Positions 7,937-16,528 of a stretch of 64,000 nucleotides of DNA are shown piece after piece. Location: assembly GCF_003725695.1 (NCBI RefSeq), contig NZ_RJSE01000007.1, positions 1,304,508 through 1,368,507 of the forward strand, given 5' to 3'. Position 1 is the first letter of the stretch, and each line of letters begins with the position of its first letter. A program made the translations under genes and the position numbers. Under the pieces are notes generated by a model that searched no databases, was not told the DNA's origin, and was given only the letters and a program-made list of their open reading frames with translations. The stretch is from Nocardioides marmoriginsengisoli (lineage in GTDB: Bacteria; Actinomycetota; Actinomycetes; Propionibacteriales; Nocardioidaceae).

Positions 7937-8608
7937 TCAGCCGAGGTGCTTGAGAGCCTCGCGCCGGGACAGCGGGCTGAGCTCGGTGGTCGCGACGAAG
8001 TCGAGGACCCAGGCGGCACGGACCCGGGCGGCGTCGCGCAGCGCCCAGCCGATCGCCTTGCGGATGAAGAACTCCCGGTCCGCGGTGTTCGGCTCGATCA
8101 CCGCGGCGAGCAGGTCGAGGTCCACCCGCTCGCGGCGGCCGAGCTGCCCGATGATGGCCAGTCGTCGCAACCAGAGGTCCTCCGACGTGGACCACTCCCG
8201 CAGGGTCGCCGAGACCTCGACCGGGTGCGTGTCCAGCAGGTCGGCGATTCGGTGCGCGACCTCGTCGACGTGGTCCCACCAGGCACCTGTCTGCGCCATC
8301 TCCCGGTGCAGGTCGAGCAGGTCCAGCCGGCCGGCCGACCAGCGCAGGCCGAGGATGTCCTGGGCGGCGTACCGCTCCTCCCGGTAGTCGGCGTTCTCCC
8401 AGAGATCCCGGACCGTCGCCACCAGCAGCTCCGGCGAGGCGCCCTTCGCGGCGGCACGGGCGAGTCGTCGTACGGCGGGACGGCGGATGCCGAGGAACGG
8501 CAGGGTGCCGTTCTCGGCGACCTTCATGTACGCCGCCATCGCCGGCGCCAGCTCCGGGTCGGCGGCCTCGTGCAGCTCGCGGTGCAGCCGGTCCGCCAGC
8601 TCGGTCAC
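7937..8608 (-). CDS. DNA alkylation repair (AlkD-like) HEAT-repeat protein
   Basis: A 223-residue, all-helical protein matching the AlkC/AlkD family: LGIRRPAVRRLAR near the N-terminus, LWENADYREERYAA, WWDHVDEVAHRI, and EFFIRKAIGWALRDAARV near the C-terminus. AlkD-type enzymes excise N3- and N7-alkylated bases. The FIRKAIGWALR helix and the WWD element are characteristic of the DNA-binding cleft. The GTG overlaps the stop of the upstream enoyl-CoA hydratase gene (8605-8608), so the two are coupled although functionally unrelated. Many family members remain untested, so activity is assumed from the family. Confidence 0.85.
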   Translation of the reverse strand: MTELADRLHRELHEAADPELAPAMAAYMKVAENGTLPFLGIRRPAVRRLARAAAKGASPELLVATVRDLWENADYREERYAAQDILGLRWSAGRLDLLDLHREMAQTGAWWDHVDEVAHRIADLLDTHPVEVSATLREWSTSEDLWLRRLAIIGQLGRRERVDLDLLAAVIEPNTADREFFIRKAIGWALRDAARVRAAWVLDFVATTELSPLSRREALKHLG

Positions 8609-9408
8609 GGCAGCAGGCGCCTGCTGAACTGCGGGACCACCTTCTGGAAGGCAGCCGTCCGAGCCGCCTTGGTGTTCGCCGCGGTCAGCAGCACCAGCTG
8701 CTCAAGCCGCTCCCGGGCGAAGGTCGCCCGCGGCGAGGACGTCCAGGTGCGGTTGAACAACCGCTTCGCCGCGGCCACCGAGTCGGGGGAGCGCTGCGCG
8801 ATCTCCCGAGCCAGGTCCAGCGCCGCCACGACCGGGTCGGCGGCCAGCTCGGTGACCAGGCCGAGGTCGGCGGCCTCCTTGCCGCTGAGCAGCTGCGCGG
8901 TCATGGTCAGGCGCTTGGCGGTGTCGATGCCGACCAGCTCGGCCAGGCTGCGGATGCCGGTCATGTCCGGGATCAGGCCCCAGCGCGCCTCCAGCACCGA
9001 CCACTCCGAGTCCGGGGTGGCGATCCGGAAGTCCGCGGCCAGGGCGAGCTGGAGCCCGCCGCCGTAGCAGTGCCCGTCGACCGCCGCGATCACCGGGACC
9101 GGCAGCCGGCGCCAGGCCCAGCAGGCCTCCTGGAAGGCGTTCGTGCCGCGCCAGGGGAGCGGCACGAACGCCTTGACGATCCCGGCCGGCGAGGACATCG
9201 CCGAGGCGAAGTCGAGCCCGGCGCAGAACGAGTCGCCCTCGCCGCTGATCACGACCGCCCGCAGCGTCCGGTCCTTGCGGAGCTCGGCGGCCGTGGCGAT
9301 CAGCTCGTCGAGCGTCTGCAGGGTCAGGGCGTTGAGCTTGTCCGGACGGGTCAGGCGCACCTGCGCGATGCCGTCGGCGATGGTGTGGGAGACGTAGCGG
9401 CGGGTCAT
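8605..9408 (-). CDS. Enoyl-CoA hydratase/isomerase (crotonase) family protein
   Basis: A 267-residue crotonase. The oxyanion-hole region is SGEGDSFCAGLDF and the second backbone amide lies in DGHCYGGGLQLALAADFRI. In the catalytic region SEWSVLEARWGLIPDM there is a Glu (LEARWG), and the following helix carries ITGIRSL-like sequence (MTGIRSLAELVG), as in many actinobacterial EchA proteins. It acts on a CoA thioester, probably in fatty-acid or aromatic degradation. The ATG is 6 nt after a TAACAT -10, which suggests a leaderless transcript covering the AlkD gene too. The precise reaction is unknown. Confidence 0.9.
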   Translation of the reverse strand: MTRRYVSHTIADGIAQVRLTRPDKLNALTLQTLDELIATAAELRKDRTLRAVVISGEGDSFCAGLDFASAMSSPAGIVKAFVPLPWRGTNAFQEACWAWRRLPVPVIAAVDGHCYGGGLQLALAADFRIATPDSEWSVLEARWGLIPDMTGIRSLAELVGIDTAKRLTMTAQLLSGKEAADLGLVTELAADPVVAALDLAREIAQRSPDSVAAAKRLFNRTWTSSPRATFARERLEQLVLLTAANTKAARTAAFQKVVPQFSRRLLP

Positions 9409-9431
9409 GCCGCCATGTTACCCGTGGGTAC

Positions 9432-10424
9432 TCATCGGTCGATGTGACTCATGTCGCCGTACCGGTCGCCCTGGACCGCGTCGCGGGGGACGACCTGGTC
9501 CAGGTGGGCGAGCTCGGCACCGGTCAGCGTGACCGCGGCTGCACCGACGTTCTCCTCGAGGTACTTCACCCGCTTGGTGCCGGGGATCGGCGCGACGTCG
9601 TCGCCCTGGGCCAGTACCCAGGCGAGCGCCAGCTGGCCGGGGGTGCAGCCCTTCTCGGCCGCGACCTTGCCGATCTCGTCGACCAGCCGGAGGTTGGCGT
9701 CGAGCGCCTCGCCCTGGAAGCGGGGGAAGTAGGCCGACGCGCGGCCGTCGCCGTTCTCCAGGGTGGTCCACTCCTGCTTGCCGGTGAGCATGCCGCGGCC
9801 GAGCGGGGAGTAGGGCACCAGCCCGATGCCGAGCTCGCGGAGGACCGGCAGGATCTCGTCCTCCAGGTCGCGGGAGAACAGCGAGTACTCGCTCTGCAGC
9901 GCGGTGATCGGGTGCACGGCGTGGGCCTTGCGGATGTTCGCGGCGGACGCCTCGGAGAGCCCGAGGAAGCGCACCTTGCCGGCCTCGACGAGCTCGGCCA
10001 TCGCGCCGACGGTCTCCTCGATCGGGACGGTCCGGTCGACGCGGTGCTGGTAGTAGAGGTCGATGTGGTCGACGCCCAGGCGCTGCAACGATGCGTCGCA
10101 GGCGGCCCGGACGTACTCGGGGCTGCCGTTGATGCCGACCCGGGTGCCGTCGGCGAGGCGCTCGTTGCCGAACTTGGTGGCGAGCTGGACCTGGTCGCGG
10201 CGGCCGGCGATGGCCTTGCCGACCAGCTGCTCGTTGGTGAACGGGCCGTACATGTCGGCGGTGTCCAGGAAGGTCACCCCGAGGTCGAGGGCGCGGTGGA
10301 TGGTGGCGATGCCGTCGGCCTCGTCGGCGTTGCCGTAGAACTCCGACATGCCCATGCAGCCGAGGCCGAGGGTGGAGACGGTGAGCGGGCGCGTGGTTCC
10401 AAGGGTGCGGGTTGAGAGGTTCAT
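9432..10424 (-). CDS. Aldo/keto reductase
   Basis: A 330-residue (beta/alpha)8 NADPH-dependent oxidoreductase of the AKR13/YajO-like type. Visible motifs are [31 protein letters not shown] (catalytic Asp and Tyr), LATKFGNE (catalytic Lys), the substrate-pocket [10 protein letters not shown] (catalytic His), and a C-terminal NADP-binding [13 protein letters not shown]. It follows merR on the same strand with a 33-nt gap and has its own MerR-type dyad promoter. It is therefore probably induced by electrophiles or aldehydes through that regulator (inference from known MerR-AKR pairs). Confidence 0.93.
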   Translation of the reverse strand: MNLSTRTLGTTRPLTVSTLGLGCMGMSEFYGNADEADGIATIHRALDLGVTFLDTADMYGPFTNEQLVGKAIAGRRDQVQLATKFGNERLADGTRVGINGSPEYVRAACDASLQRLGVDHIDLYYQHRVDRTVPIEETVGAMAELVEAGKVRFLGLSEASAANIRKAHAVHPITALQSEYSLFSRDLEDEILPVLRELGIGLVPYSPLGRGMLTGKQEWTTLENGDGRASAYFPRFQGEALDANLRLVDEIGKVAAEKGCTPGQLALAWVLAQGDDVAPIPGTKRVKYLEENVGAAAVTLTGAELAHLDQVVPRDAVQGDRYGDMSHIDR

Positions 10425-10439
10425 GCGACCAGCGAACTA

Positions 10440-10461
10440 CTGAGAGCGCACTCTAAGTCAA
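10440..10461 (-). promoter_or_regulatory. MerR-type operator/promoter of the aldo/keto reductase gene
   Basis: On the minus strand TTGACT (10456-10461) acts as the -35 and is directly followed by the dyad CTTAGAGTGCGCTCTCAG (10440-10457). A weak -10, TAGTTC, follows. The -35 overlaps the TGA stop of merR (10458-10460). A long dyad between -35 and -10 is the hallmark of promoters remodelled by MerR-family activators. Confidence 0.7.
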
Positions 10462-10832
10462 CCCGTCGGCGCGACCTTGCCCTCGTAGATCCCGATCTTG
10501 TGGTCGATCGCGCGCAGGTGACCGGTCACCTCGGCGAGCTGGGCCTCGACCCGTTCACGGTGCGCTTTGAGGAGCGCGAGCCGCTCGGCCTCGTTCCCGT
10601 CGCCGTCGCGGACCAGGCCCGCGTACCGCCGTACGTCACGGATCGGCATCCCGGTGGACCGGAGCCGGTTGATCAGCTCGATCCAGGTGAGGTCGCGCTC
10701 GGAGTAGCGCCGGTGCCCCGAGGCAGCCCGCTCGGGCGCGGCGAGCATCAGCCCGTCGCGCTCGTAGTACCGCAGGGTGTGCGCAGTCAGGCCGGTCTGC
10801 GCGGCTGCCTCGGCGATGGTCAGGGAGGTCAC
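10458..10832 (-). CDS. MerR-family transcriptional regulator
   Basis: A 124-residue regulator with an N-terminal winged helix-turn-helix (LTIAEAAAQTGLTAHTLRYY, then ERDGLMLAAPERAASGHRRY), an ERDLTWIELINRLRSTGMPI segment, and a C-terminal dimerisation coiled coil (LLKAHRERVEAQLAEVTGHL). There are no metal-binding cysteines, so it is not a metal sensor of the classical kind; it resembles AdhR/NmlR-type regulators of alcohol or aldehyde stress. The GTG start has a dyad promoter upstream that matches the one before the adjacent aldo/keto reductase, so autoregulation and co-activation are likely. Confidence 0.9.
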   Translation of the reverse strand: MTSLTIAEAAAQTGLTAHTLRYYERDGLMLAAPERAASGHRRYSERDLTWIELINRLRSTGMPIRDVRRYAGLVRDGDGNEAERLALLKAHRERVEAQLAEVTGHLRAIDHKIGIYEGKVAPTG

Positions 10833-10848
10833 CCGCCCATCTTCAACC

Positions 10849-10872
10849 TTCGAGTGCGCTCCAAGTCAACCG
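10849..10872 (-). promoter_or_regulatory. MerR-type operator/promoter of merR itself
   Basis: Reading the minus strand upstream of the merR GTG, TTGACT is followed directly by CTTGGAGCGCACTCGAAG-type dyad sequence sharing the CTT-GAG-GC-CTC-AAG symmetry of the site before the aldo/keto reductase. Two copies of one dyad in front of two adjacent genes indicate a single regulator bound at both. Exact -10 placement is uncertain (about 20 nt downstream). Confidence 0.65.
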
Positions 10873-10884
10873 GGAGGCGGGCAC

Positions 10885-11559
10885 CTAGGAGGCCGGGGTC
10901 CGCTTCCAGGCGTCGAGGTTGCCGCTCAGCTCGGCGAAGAGCTGCTGGTTGAGGTTGAACGCGACCTTCACCTCGTCCACGACCCGGGTGACCTGGCCGG
11001 AGTCCAGGCCGAGGGCGTCCAGGCGGGCCCGGTAGGCGTCCTTGTACGGCTTCGGCTTGGGGATCTCGGTGAAGGTGTAGAACGCGGTCCCGGTCGCGCC
11101 GGTCAGGCCGAACTCGCGGCGCAGCACGGCGCCGAAGGCCTGGCCGCCGGAGAGGTCGCCGAGGTAGCGGGTGTAGTGGTGGGCGAGGAACAGGCCGCCC
11201 CACGCGGTGCTGTCCTCGAGGCGGGCGACGTAGGCGTCGGCGGCGGGGCTGCTGATCACCGGCGGGTGCCCGGCCGACCAGTGGTCGAGGTCGGCGTCGA
11301 GGTGGTCGAGACGCTCGAGCAGCGGGTCGTAGACCGCCGCCACGATCGGGTCGCCCTGCAGCTCGCGGCCGGCCGTCTCCATCGCGGCGTAGATCATCCG
11401 CAGCCGGCCGAGGAACTGCACGTACCCGCGCTCGTCGACCTCGCCGCCGAGGAGGCGTTCGACGAAGGCCGAGCCCTCGGCCTGCTTGTGCTCGGCCATC
11501 GAGCCCTCGCGCATGGCGGCGGACAGGGGGGCGTCGACGGTGGATTCGAGCAAGGTCAT
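10885..11559 (-). CDS. Haem oxygenase (biliverdin-producing)
   Basis: A 224-residue HmuO/HO-family enzyme that opens haem to biliverdin, CO and ferrous iron. The proximal haem ligand is the His in MAEHKQAE (about 24). The flexible distal helix motif is YLGDLSGGQAFG. A KPKPYKDAYR stretch and FNLNQQLFAEL near the C-terminus are also typical. AGGAG lies 5 nt before the ATG. It is divergent from the HtaA-type surface protein across a pair of iron-box-like sequences, so iron repression by a DtxR/IdeR regulator is expected. It completes the locus: haem is captured outside, imported by HmuTUV and opened here. Confidence 0.95.
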   Translation of the reverse strand: MTLLESTVDAPLSAAMREGSMAEHKQAEGSAFVERLLGGEVDERGYVQFLGRLRMIYAAMETAGRELQGDPIVAAVYDPLLERLDHLDADLDHWSAGHPPVISSPAADAYVARLEDSTAWGGLFLAHHYTRYLGDLSGGQAFGAVLRREFGLTGATGTAFYTFTEIPKPKPYKDAYRARLDALGLDSGQVTRVVDEVKVAFNLNQQLFAELSGNLDAWKRTPAS

Positions 11560-11578
11560 CGGAACTCCTGAGTATGGG

Positions 11579-11619
11579 TTAAGGTAAGGCTGCCCTTAGT
11601 AAGTACAGCCTTACCTTAT
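11579..11619. promoter_or_regulatory. Double DtxR/IdeR-like iron box forming a large inverted repeat
   Basis: Between haem oxygenase and the HtaA gene lie AAGGTAAGGCTG (11581-11592) and its exact reverse complement CAGCCTTACCTT (11606-11617), separated by 13 nt. Each arm with its flank (TTAAGGTAAGGCTGCCCTTA; GTACAGCCTTACCTTAT) resembles the DtxR/IdeR consensus TTAGGTTAGSCTAACCTAA. The symmetric arrangement could repress both divergent genes. The assignment rests on consensus similarity and haem-iron context. Confidence 0.75.
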
Positions 11620-11698
11620 CAAGGATCGGGACCGTTCTGGTGCGCGGCTCAAGAACCGCAGCGCCGGGGATCCGGATCACCGAGAGAGGAACCACTTC

Positions 11699-14230
11699 AT
11701 GACCACCCATCGTTCGCGCCTCGGACGGCGGCTTCTCGCCGCGGTGTCCGCCGGCGCACTCGCTGTCGGAGTCCTGGCGACCGTCGCCGGTCCGGCTCAG
11801 GCGGCACCCGACGCCGTACCGGTGACCACGACCGGCTCCGGTCCGTCGTACGTCGACGACGCCACCTTCACCTGGGGTGTCAGCGGCTACGCCCAGAAGG
11901 GCATCTTCGGCCCGTGGACCTTCAAGGACGCCACCGGCAACGTGACCCTGCTCCAGGGCTCCACCCAGACCGAGTACACCGCGTCGCCGGTCCCGGCGAC
12001 CTCGATGCCGCCGGCAGGTGGCACCGTTCCGGCGAACCCGAACGCCGTGAAGTTCTCCTCCGGCACCGGCGTCGTGGACACCGCGACCGGTGCCGGCAAG
12101 CTGAGCTGGACGGGTAGCTACACGGTCAACGCCTACCCGCCGCAGTTCAACGCGCCCAACGAGATCTACCAGGACCCGATCCTGACGATCGCGGCCGACG
12201 GCTCGGGCACCCTGACCGCGAACTTCGGCATCGGTGCCGGCGTCGACATGCAGGGCAACCCGTTCGACGCCATCGACTACGGCCGCCTGAACCTGGCGAA
12301 CTTCGACGCCGGCTCGCTCTCGAACAAGACCGCCACCGGCTACCGCGCCACCCCGAAGTACCAGGGCGTGACGAACGGCCTCGCGGGTCAGAACACCACC
12401 TGCACCACCGACAGTGGCGCCACGGGGTGGTGGGGATCGTGGCCGACCGCGTTCATCACCGCGCTGAACTCGTCCTCGGCCGGGCAGTCGGTGCTCCCGC
12501 ACTTCTACTCGACCGGGTGCGGCGGCATGCAGGACTTCAAGCCGCAGCTGCCGATCGACGTGAAGTACACCGCCGAGCCCGCCCCGCAGGTGACGGTCTC
12601 GAACACCCGCGTCGACGCTGAGGGCACCACCACCGTCACGGTGTCCGGCACGGGCTTCCACTACCCGATGTCGATCGGTACCCGTCCGCCGCTGAGCGGC
12701 CAGACCGCGGGCAGCTACATCACCTTCGGCAAGTTCGCGGAGGTCTGGCGCCCGTCGCTGGGATCCACGCTGGCTCCCTCCGGCAACCGCAAGACGGCCA
12801 CGGCCGGCAACGGCGGCCTCAAGTGGGCGGTTCCGGCCGCGAACATGGTCGGGATCGGCGGCGCCAACGCCGGTGCCATCGAGCTGACCCCCAGCGGCAC
12901 CTTCACCACCGACCTGGTCATCAACAAGGCCGCCCTCGACGCGTCGGCCGGTGCCGGCACGGAAGCATTCCGCTACGGCATCTACACCTACGGCGGCAGC
13001 GGCGCGGTTGCTCCGGCGTACGAGACCTACACGCCGATCACCTTCCTGCCGGTCGCCTCGACCGTCGCCCTGGACAAGGCGTCCTACGCCGGTACCGCCG
13101 GTGCGACCACCCCGGTCGTGGTGACCGTCTCGGGCGCGAACGAGCCGGAGAAGGCCACGGGTGCGGTCACCCTGTCGATCACTCCCGAGGGTGGCTCGGC
13201 CACGCAGGTCGACACCGGCACCCTCGCCAACGGCACGGCCACGCTCGACCTTCCGGCCGACCTCGACGGCGGTACGGCGGGCGCGCTCTCGGTGTCCTAT
13301 GAGGGTGACGAGATCTACGCCGCGGGGACCAAGACGGCGACCTACTCCGTTGCCGAGAACCCGGCCACGGTCTCGCTGGACAAGGCCAGCTACACCGGCA
13401 CCGTCGGCTCGGCGGTCCCGGTGGCGATCACCGTCGGCGGTGTCGCCGGCAAGCCGACGCCGACAGGCTCGGTGGTACTGACCTACACCCCCGCGGGTGG
13501 CGCCGCCACGCCGCTGCCGGCGGCCGACCTCGTCGCGGGTGAGGCCGTGGTCTCGCTGCCCGGCTCGCTCGGGGTCGGAAGCGGTTCCATCAGCGTGGCT
13601 TACTCCGGCGACGACCTGTACGGCCCCGACGCCGAGACGGCGACGTACGCGATCGCCAAGAACGCGTCCGTGGTCTCGATCACCGGCGGGCCGTCCTCGG
13701 TGGCCTACCGGACGGCTGCGACCTACACTGCGACCGTCTCTGCGGGCACCGGGAACGTCGTGGTCAAGGTCGCGGGCAAGAACGTCAACGCCCCGATCGT
13801 GGGCGGCAAGGCGACCTTCAAGCTGCCGGCAACGCTGCCGGCCGGTCCGCTGACCCTGACCTTCAGCTACGCGGGCGACGCCAGCACCAGCGCGGCGACG
13901 CCGGTGAACAAGAAGGTCACCATCGCTCCGGGTGCGTCGGCGGTCGCCGCGAAGGTGACCTCGAAGTGGACGGCCAAGAAGGCCGGCAAGCTCACCGTGA
14001 CCGTCAGGTCGGTCAAGGGTGGCCCGGTCCCGACCGGCAAGGTCAAGCTCGTCCTGAAGAAGGGCAAGGTCACCAGGACCGTCGCCGCGAAGGTGCTGAG
14101 GAACGGCAAGGTGGTCCTCGCGCTGCCGAAGGCCGCCAAGGGCACCTGGTCGGTCAGGGCGACCTACCTCGGCTCGACGCAGCACAAGACCGTGACCCGG
14201 GCCTGGACGGTCAAGGTCCCGGCCAAGTAG
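11699..14230 (+). CDS. Secreted HtaA-domain haem-binding protein with Ig-like repeats
   Basis: An 843-residue exported protein. The signal peptide ends near AQAAPDA (about 36). A HtaA domain follows (about 45-290, starting FTWGVSGYAQKGIFG), then a domain with a WRPS motif (about 297-447) that recurs in the protein at 17331. Ig-like repeats begin near 454 and 557 (both with LDKASY), near 656, and a Lys-rich terminal one near 747. HtaA domains in Corynebacterium bind haem and pass it to HmuT. There is no LPXTG or C-terminal membrane segment, so it is released or held by other contacts. GAGAGGAA precedes the ATG. A perfect hairpin follows the stop. Confidence 0.88.
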   Translation: MTTHRSRLGRRLLAAVSAGALAVGVLATVAGPAQAAPDAVPVTTTGSGPSYVDDATFTWGVSGYAQKGIFGPWTFKDATGNVTLLQGSTQTEYTASPVPATSMPPAGGTVPANPNAVKFSSGTGVVDTATGAGKLSWTGSYTVNAYPPQFNAPNEIYQDPILTIAADGSGTLTANFGIGAGVDMQGNPFDAIDYGRLNLANFDAGSLSNKTATGYRATPKYQGVTNGLAGQNTTCTTDSGATGWWGSWPTAFITALNSSSAGQSVLPHFYSTGCGGMQDFKPQLPIDVKYTAEPAPQVTVSNTRVDAEGTTTVTVSGTGFHYPMSIGTRPPLSGQTAGSYITFGKFAEVWRPSLGSTLAPSGNRKTATAGNGGLKWAVPAANMVGIGGANAGAIELTPSGTFTTDLVINKAALDASAGAGTEAFRYGIYTYGGSGAVAPAYETYTPITFLPVASTVALDKASYAGTAGATTPVVVTVSGANEPEKATGAVTLSITPEGGSATQVDTGTLANGTATLDLPADLDGGTAGALSVSYEGDEIYAAGTKTATYSVAENPATVSLDKASYTGTVGSAVPVAITVGGVAGKPTPTGSVVLTYTPAGGAATPLPAADLVAGEAVVSLPGSLGVGSGSISVAYSGDDLYGPDAETATYAIAKNASVVSITGGPSSVAYRTAATYTATVSAGTGNVVVKVAGKNVNAPIVGGKATFKLPATLPAGPLTLTFSYAGDASTSAATPVNKKVTIAPGASAVAAKVTSKWTAKKAGKLTVTVRSVKGGPVPTGKVKLVLKKGKVTRTVAAKVLRNGKVVLALPKAAKGTWSVRATYLGSTQHKTVTRAWTVKVPAK

Positions 14231-14239
14231 CACGACCGG

Positions 14240-14277
14240 TCTGGCAGGTCCGGCCCTCGGGGACCGGACCTGCCAGA
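14240..14277 (+). terminator. Perfect 14-bp stem hairpin after the HtaA gene
   Basis: TCTGGCAGGTCCGG (14240-14253) pairs exactly with CCGGACCTGCCAGA (14264-14277). The 10-nt loop (CCCTCGGGGA) can itself add C-G pairs. No T-run follows, as is usual for actinobacterial terminators. It starts 10 nt after the stop of the HtaA gene and ends before the iron box of hmuT, so it isolates the two transcription units. Confidence 0.85.
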
Positions 14278-14283
14278 GCTATG

Positions 14284-14302
14284 TAAACTAAGGCTTACCT
14301 AA
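14284..14302. promoter_or_regulatory. DtxR/IdeR-like iron box upstream of hmuT
   Basis: The 19-mer at 14284-14302 matches the DtxR/IdeR consensus at 13 of 19 positions by eye, and its right half (TTACCTAA) is very close. It abuts AACTAT (14301-14306), a plausible -10 for hmuT, so bound regulator would block transcription of hmuTUV and the genes behind them. Confidence 0.7.
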
Positions 14303-14318
14303 CTATGTTCTGGGAGTT

Positions 14319-15425
14319 GTGATGCGGAACCGTGGAAGCGGGATCACGCGATTCGTGCTGGTCGGGCTGGTTCTGACGGTGCTGGCGGCCTGCGGGACGG
14401 CGACCCAGGGCCACGGCGACGGCGACGAGGTCGCGGCGCCGACGCTGGCGAACGTGAAGCCGCTCGCCGACCCGAAGACCTGGACCGGCGTCGCCCACGC
14501 CGGCCTCCCGCCGGTCGCGATCGACCCGGTCACGGACGACCCGGCCCCGAAGCTCCCGGTCACCGTCACCGATTCCCAGGGCACCAAGGTCACCGTCACC
14601 GACACCAGCCGGATCCTGGCGCTGGACATCTACGGGACGCTCGCGCAGACCGTCTTCGAGCTCGGCCTGGGGGACTCGGTCGTCGGACGTGACCTGTCCA
14701 CCCAGTTCCCCGAGGCGCGCGACCTCCCGATGGTCACCAGCGACAAGGGCCATGACCTGATCGCCGAGCAGATCCTCGCCACCAACCCGAGCGTGATCCT
14801 CACCGACACCTCGCTCGGCCCGTGGGACGTGATCCTGCAGATGCGCGACTCCGGGATCCCGGTGGTCGTGGTCGACTCGAAGCGCAGCCTGGACAACCTG
14901 GCCTCGTTGACCGAGGAGGTCGCGACCGCGCTGGGCGTGCCCGCGGAGGGCAAGAAGCTCGGCGCGCGGATCCAGGCGGACGCGAAGGCGACCGCGGCCC
15001 AGATCGCCGAGGTCGCCCCGACCGCGCTCGAGGACAAGCTGCGGATGGTCTTCCTCTACGTGCGCGGACAGGCCGGCGTCTACTACATGTTCGGCGAGGG
15101 CTCGGGCGCGGACAGCCTGATCGAGACCCTGGGCGGGTACGACGTCGCCGCCGAGATCGACTGGAGCGGCATGAAACCGGTCACCGACGAGGCGATCGTG
15201 GCGGCCCAGCCCGACCTGATCCTGATGATGACCAAGGGCCTGGAGTCGGTCGGCGGGATCGACGGCCTGCTCGACCGGATCCCGGCGATCGCGAACACTC
15301 CCGCCGGTCAGAACAAGCGCATCGTCGACATGGTCGACACCGGCATCCTGTCCTACGGCCCGCGGACCGCCGAGGTGCTCAACTCCCTGGCCGTCGCCGT
15401 GTACGCGCCCGAGGCACTGCAGTGA
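14319..15425 (+). CDS. hmuT: Haem ABC transporter substrate-binding lipoprotein
   Basis: A 368-residue periplasmic-binding-type protein. The signal sequence ends in a lipobox, LAAC, with the lipidated Cys near residue 25. The PeripBP_2 fold starts around VTVTDTSRILALDIYGTLAQ, with a long middle helix and the C-terminal lobe (LGGYDVAAEIDWSGMKPV, AAQPDLILMMTKGLES). It binds haem at the membrane face and delivers it to HmuU. Start is GTG (14319) immediately followed by ATG (14322); either is possible, with GGGAG nearby. It begins a run of five overlapping genes ending at 19689. Confidence 0.93.
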   Translation: MMRNRGSGITRFVLVGLVLTVLAACGTATQGHGDGDEVAAPTLANVKPLADPKTWTGVAHAGLPPVAIDPVTDDPAPKLPVTVTDSQGTKVTVTDTSRILALDIYGTLAQTVFELGLGDSVVGRDLSTQFPEARDLPMVTSDKGHDLIAEQILATNPSVILTDTSLGPWDVILQMRDSGIPVVVVDSKRSLDNLASLTEEVATALGVPAEGKKLGARIQADAKATAAQIAEVAPTALEDKLRMVFLYVRGQAGVYYMFGEGSGADSLIETLGGYDVAAEIDWSGMKPVTDEAIVAAQPDLILMMTKGLESVGGIDGLLDRIPAIANTPAGQNKRIVDMVDTGILSYGPRTAEVLNSLAVAVYAPEALQ

Positions 15426-16528
15426 CCACGACCCTGACCGCTCCGGAGCGCGCCGCTGCGGGAGAGCGGGCTCGCCCTGACGGGGACCGGCGCCTCCGCG
15501 CCCGGGTGGTCCTGCTCTTCGGGGTGCTCGGCGCCGCGCTGCTCGCCTTCATGGTCCTCTCGGCGGGCCGCGGACAGCTCGACATCCCCGCGGACCAGGT
15601 CCTCGGGTCGTTCCTGCACCACTTCGGCGTGAACCTCGGTCCGATGCCCGAGCACCCGCAGGGCGACAACACCCTCTGGCAGGTGCGGTTCCCGCGGGTG
15701 GCGATGGCGGTCGTCGTGGGGGCCTCGCTGGCTGCGGCCGGCGCGCTGATGCAGGGCGTCTTCGGCAACCCGCTCGCCGAGCCGAGCATCGTCGGCGTCT
15801 CCACCGGTGCGGCCCTGGCTGCCGCCGTCGTGATCGTCTACCAGCTCACCTTCTTCGGCACCTGGACGGTTGCCGCGTTCGCGTTCGCCGGTGGCCTGAT
15901 CACCACCCTCCTGGTGTACGCGCTGTCCCGGGCGGACGGCCGTACCGAGGTGGTCACCCTGGTGCTGATGGGCATCGCCGTGAACGCGGTCTGCGCCGCG
16001 GGCCTGGCGTTCATGCTCTTCATCGCCGACACCCAGGCGCGTGAGGAGATCGTCTTCTGGCAGCTCGGCAGCCTCAACGGCACCCGCTGGCAGTACGTCG
16101 CCGTGGTGGCGCCGTTCTGCGCGGTCGGCCTGGCCGGTGCCGTGCTCGCGTCCCGGCGGCTCGACGTGCTCTCGCTCGGGGACCGTGCCGCCCGCCACGT
16201 CGGCATCAACGTCGAACGGCTGCGGATCGGCGTGATCGCCCTGGTCGCGCTGCTGACCGCAGCAGGGGTGGCCTTCGCCGGCATCATCGCCTTCGTCGGG
16301 CTCGTCATCCCGCACCTGATCCGGATGATCGCCGGTCCCGGGCACCGGGTGCTGATCCCGGCCAGTGCCCTCGGCGGTGCCGTGCTGCTGCTCGTGGCCG
16401 ACCTCTGCGCGCGGACCCTGATGGTCGGTGCCGACCTCCCGATCGGGATGCTGACCTCGCTGGTCGGAGGCCCGTTCTTCTTCTGGCTGCTGCGCCGCAC
16501 CCGCCGCCAGGCCGGGGGCTGGGCATGA
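15422..16528 (+). CDS. hmuU: Haem ABC transporter permease
   Basis: A 368-residue FecCD/BtuC-type permease with about nine to ten membrane helices from residue 26 on. Family motifs seen are RFPRVAMAVVVGASLAAAGALMQGVFGNPLAEPSIVGVSTGAALAA (split by helices) and the coupling region GDRAARHVGINVERLR followed by GIIAFVGLVIPHLIRMIAGPGHR. It carries haem across the cytoplasmic membrane with HmuV as its ATPase. The GTG overlaps the hmuT stop (GTGA, 15422-15425). The cytoplasmic N-terminal 25 residues are charged and poorly conserved. Confidence 0.95.
   Translation: MTTTLTAPERAAAGERARPDGDRRLRARVVLLFGVLGAALLAFMVLSAGRGQLDIPADQVLGSFLHHFGVNLGPMPEHPQGDNTLWQVRFPRVAMAVVVGASLAAAGALMQGVFGNPLAEPSIVGVSTGAALAAAVVIVYQLTFFGTWTVAAFAFAGGLITTLLVYALSRADGRTEVVTLVLMGIAVNAVCAAGLAFMLFIADTQAREEIVFWQLGSLNGTRWQYVAVVAPFCAVGLAGAVLASRRLDVLSLGDRAARHVGINVERLRIGVIALVALLTAAGVAFAGIIAFVGLVIPHLIRMIAGPGHRVLIPASALGGAVLLLVADLCARTLMVGADLPIGMLTSLVGGPFFFWLLRRTRRQAGGWA

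Noticed and set aside
11579-14233. 884-residue antisense frame over the HtaA gene
   Set aside because: Low-complexity Arg/Gly-rich translation with no motif; the plus-strand gene has a signal peptide and HtaA domain.
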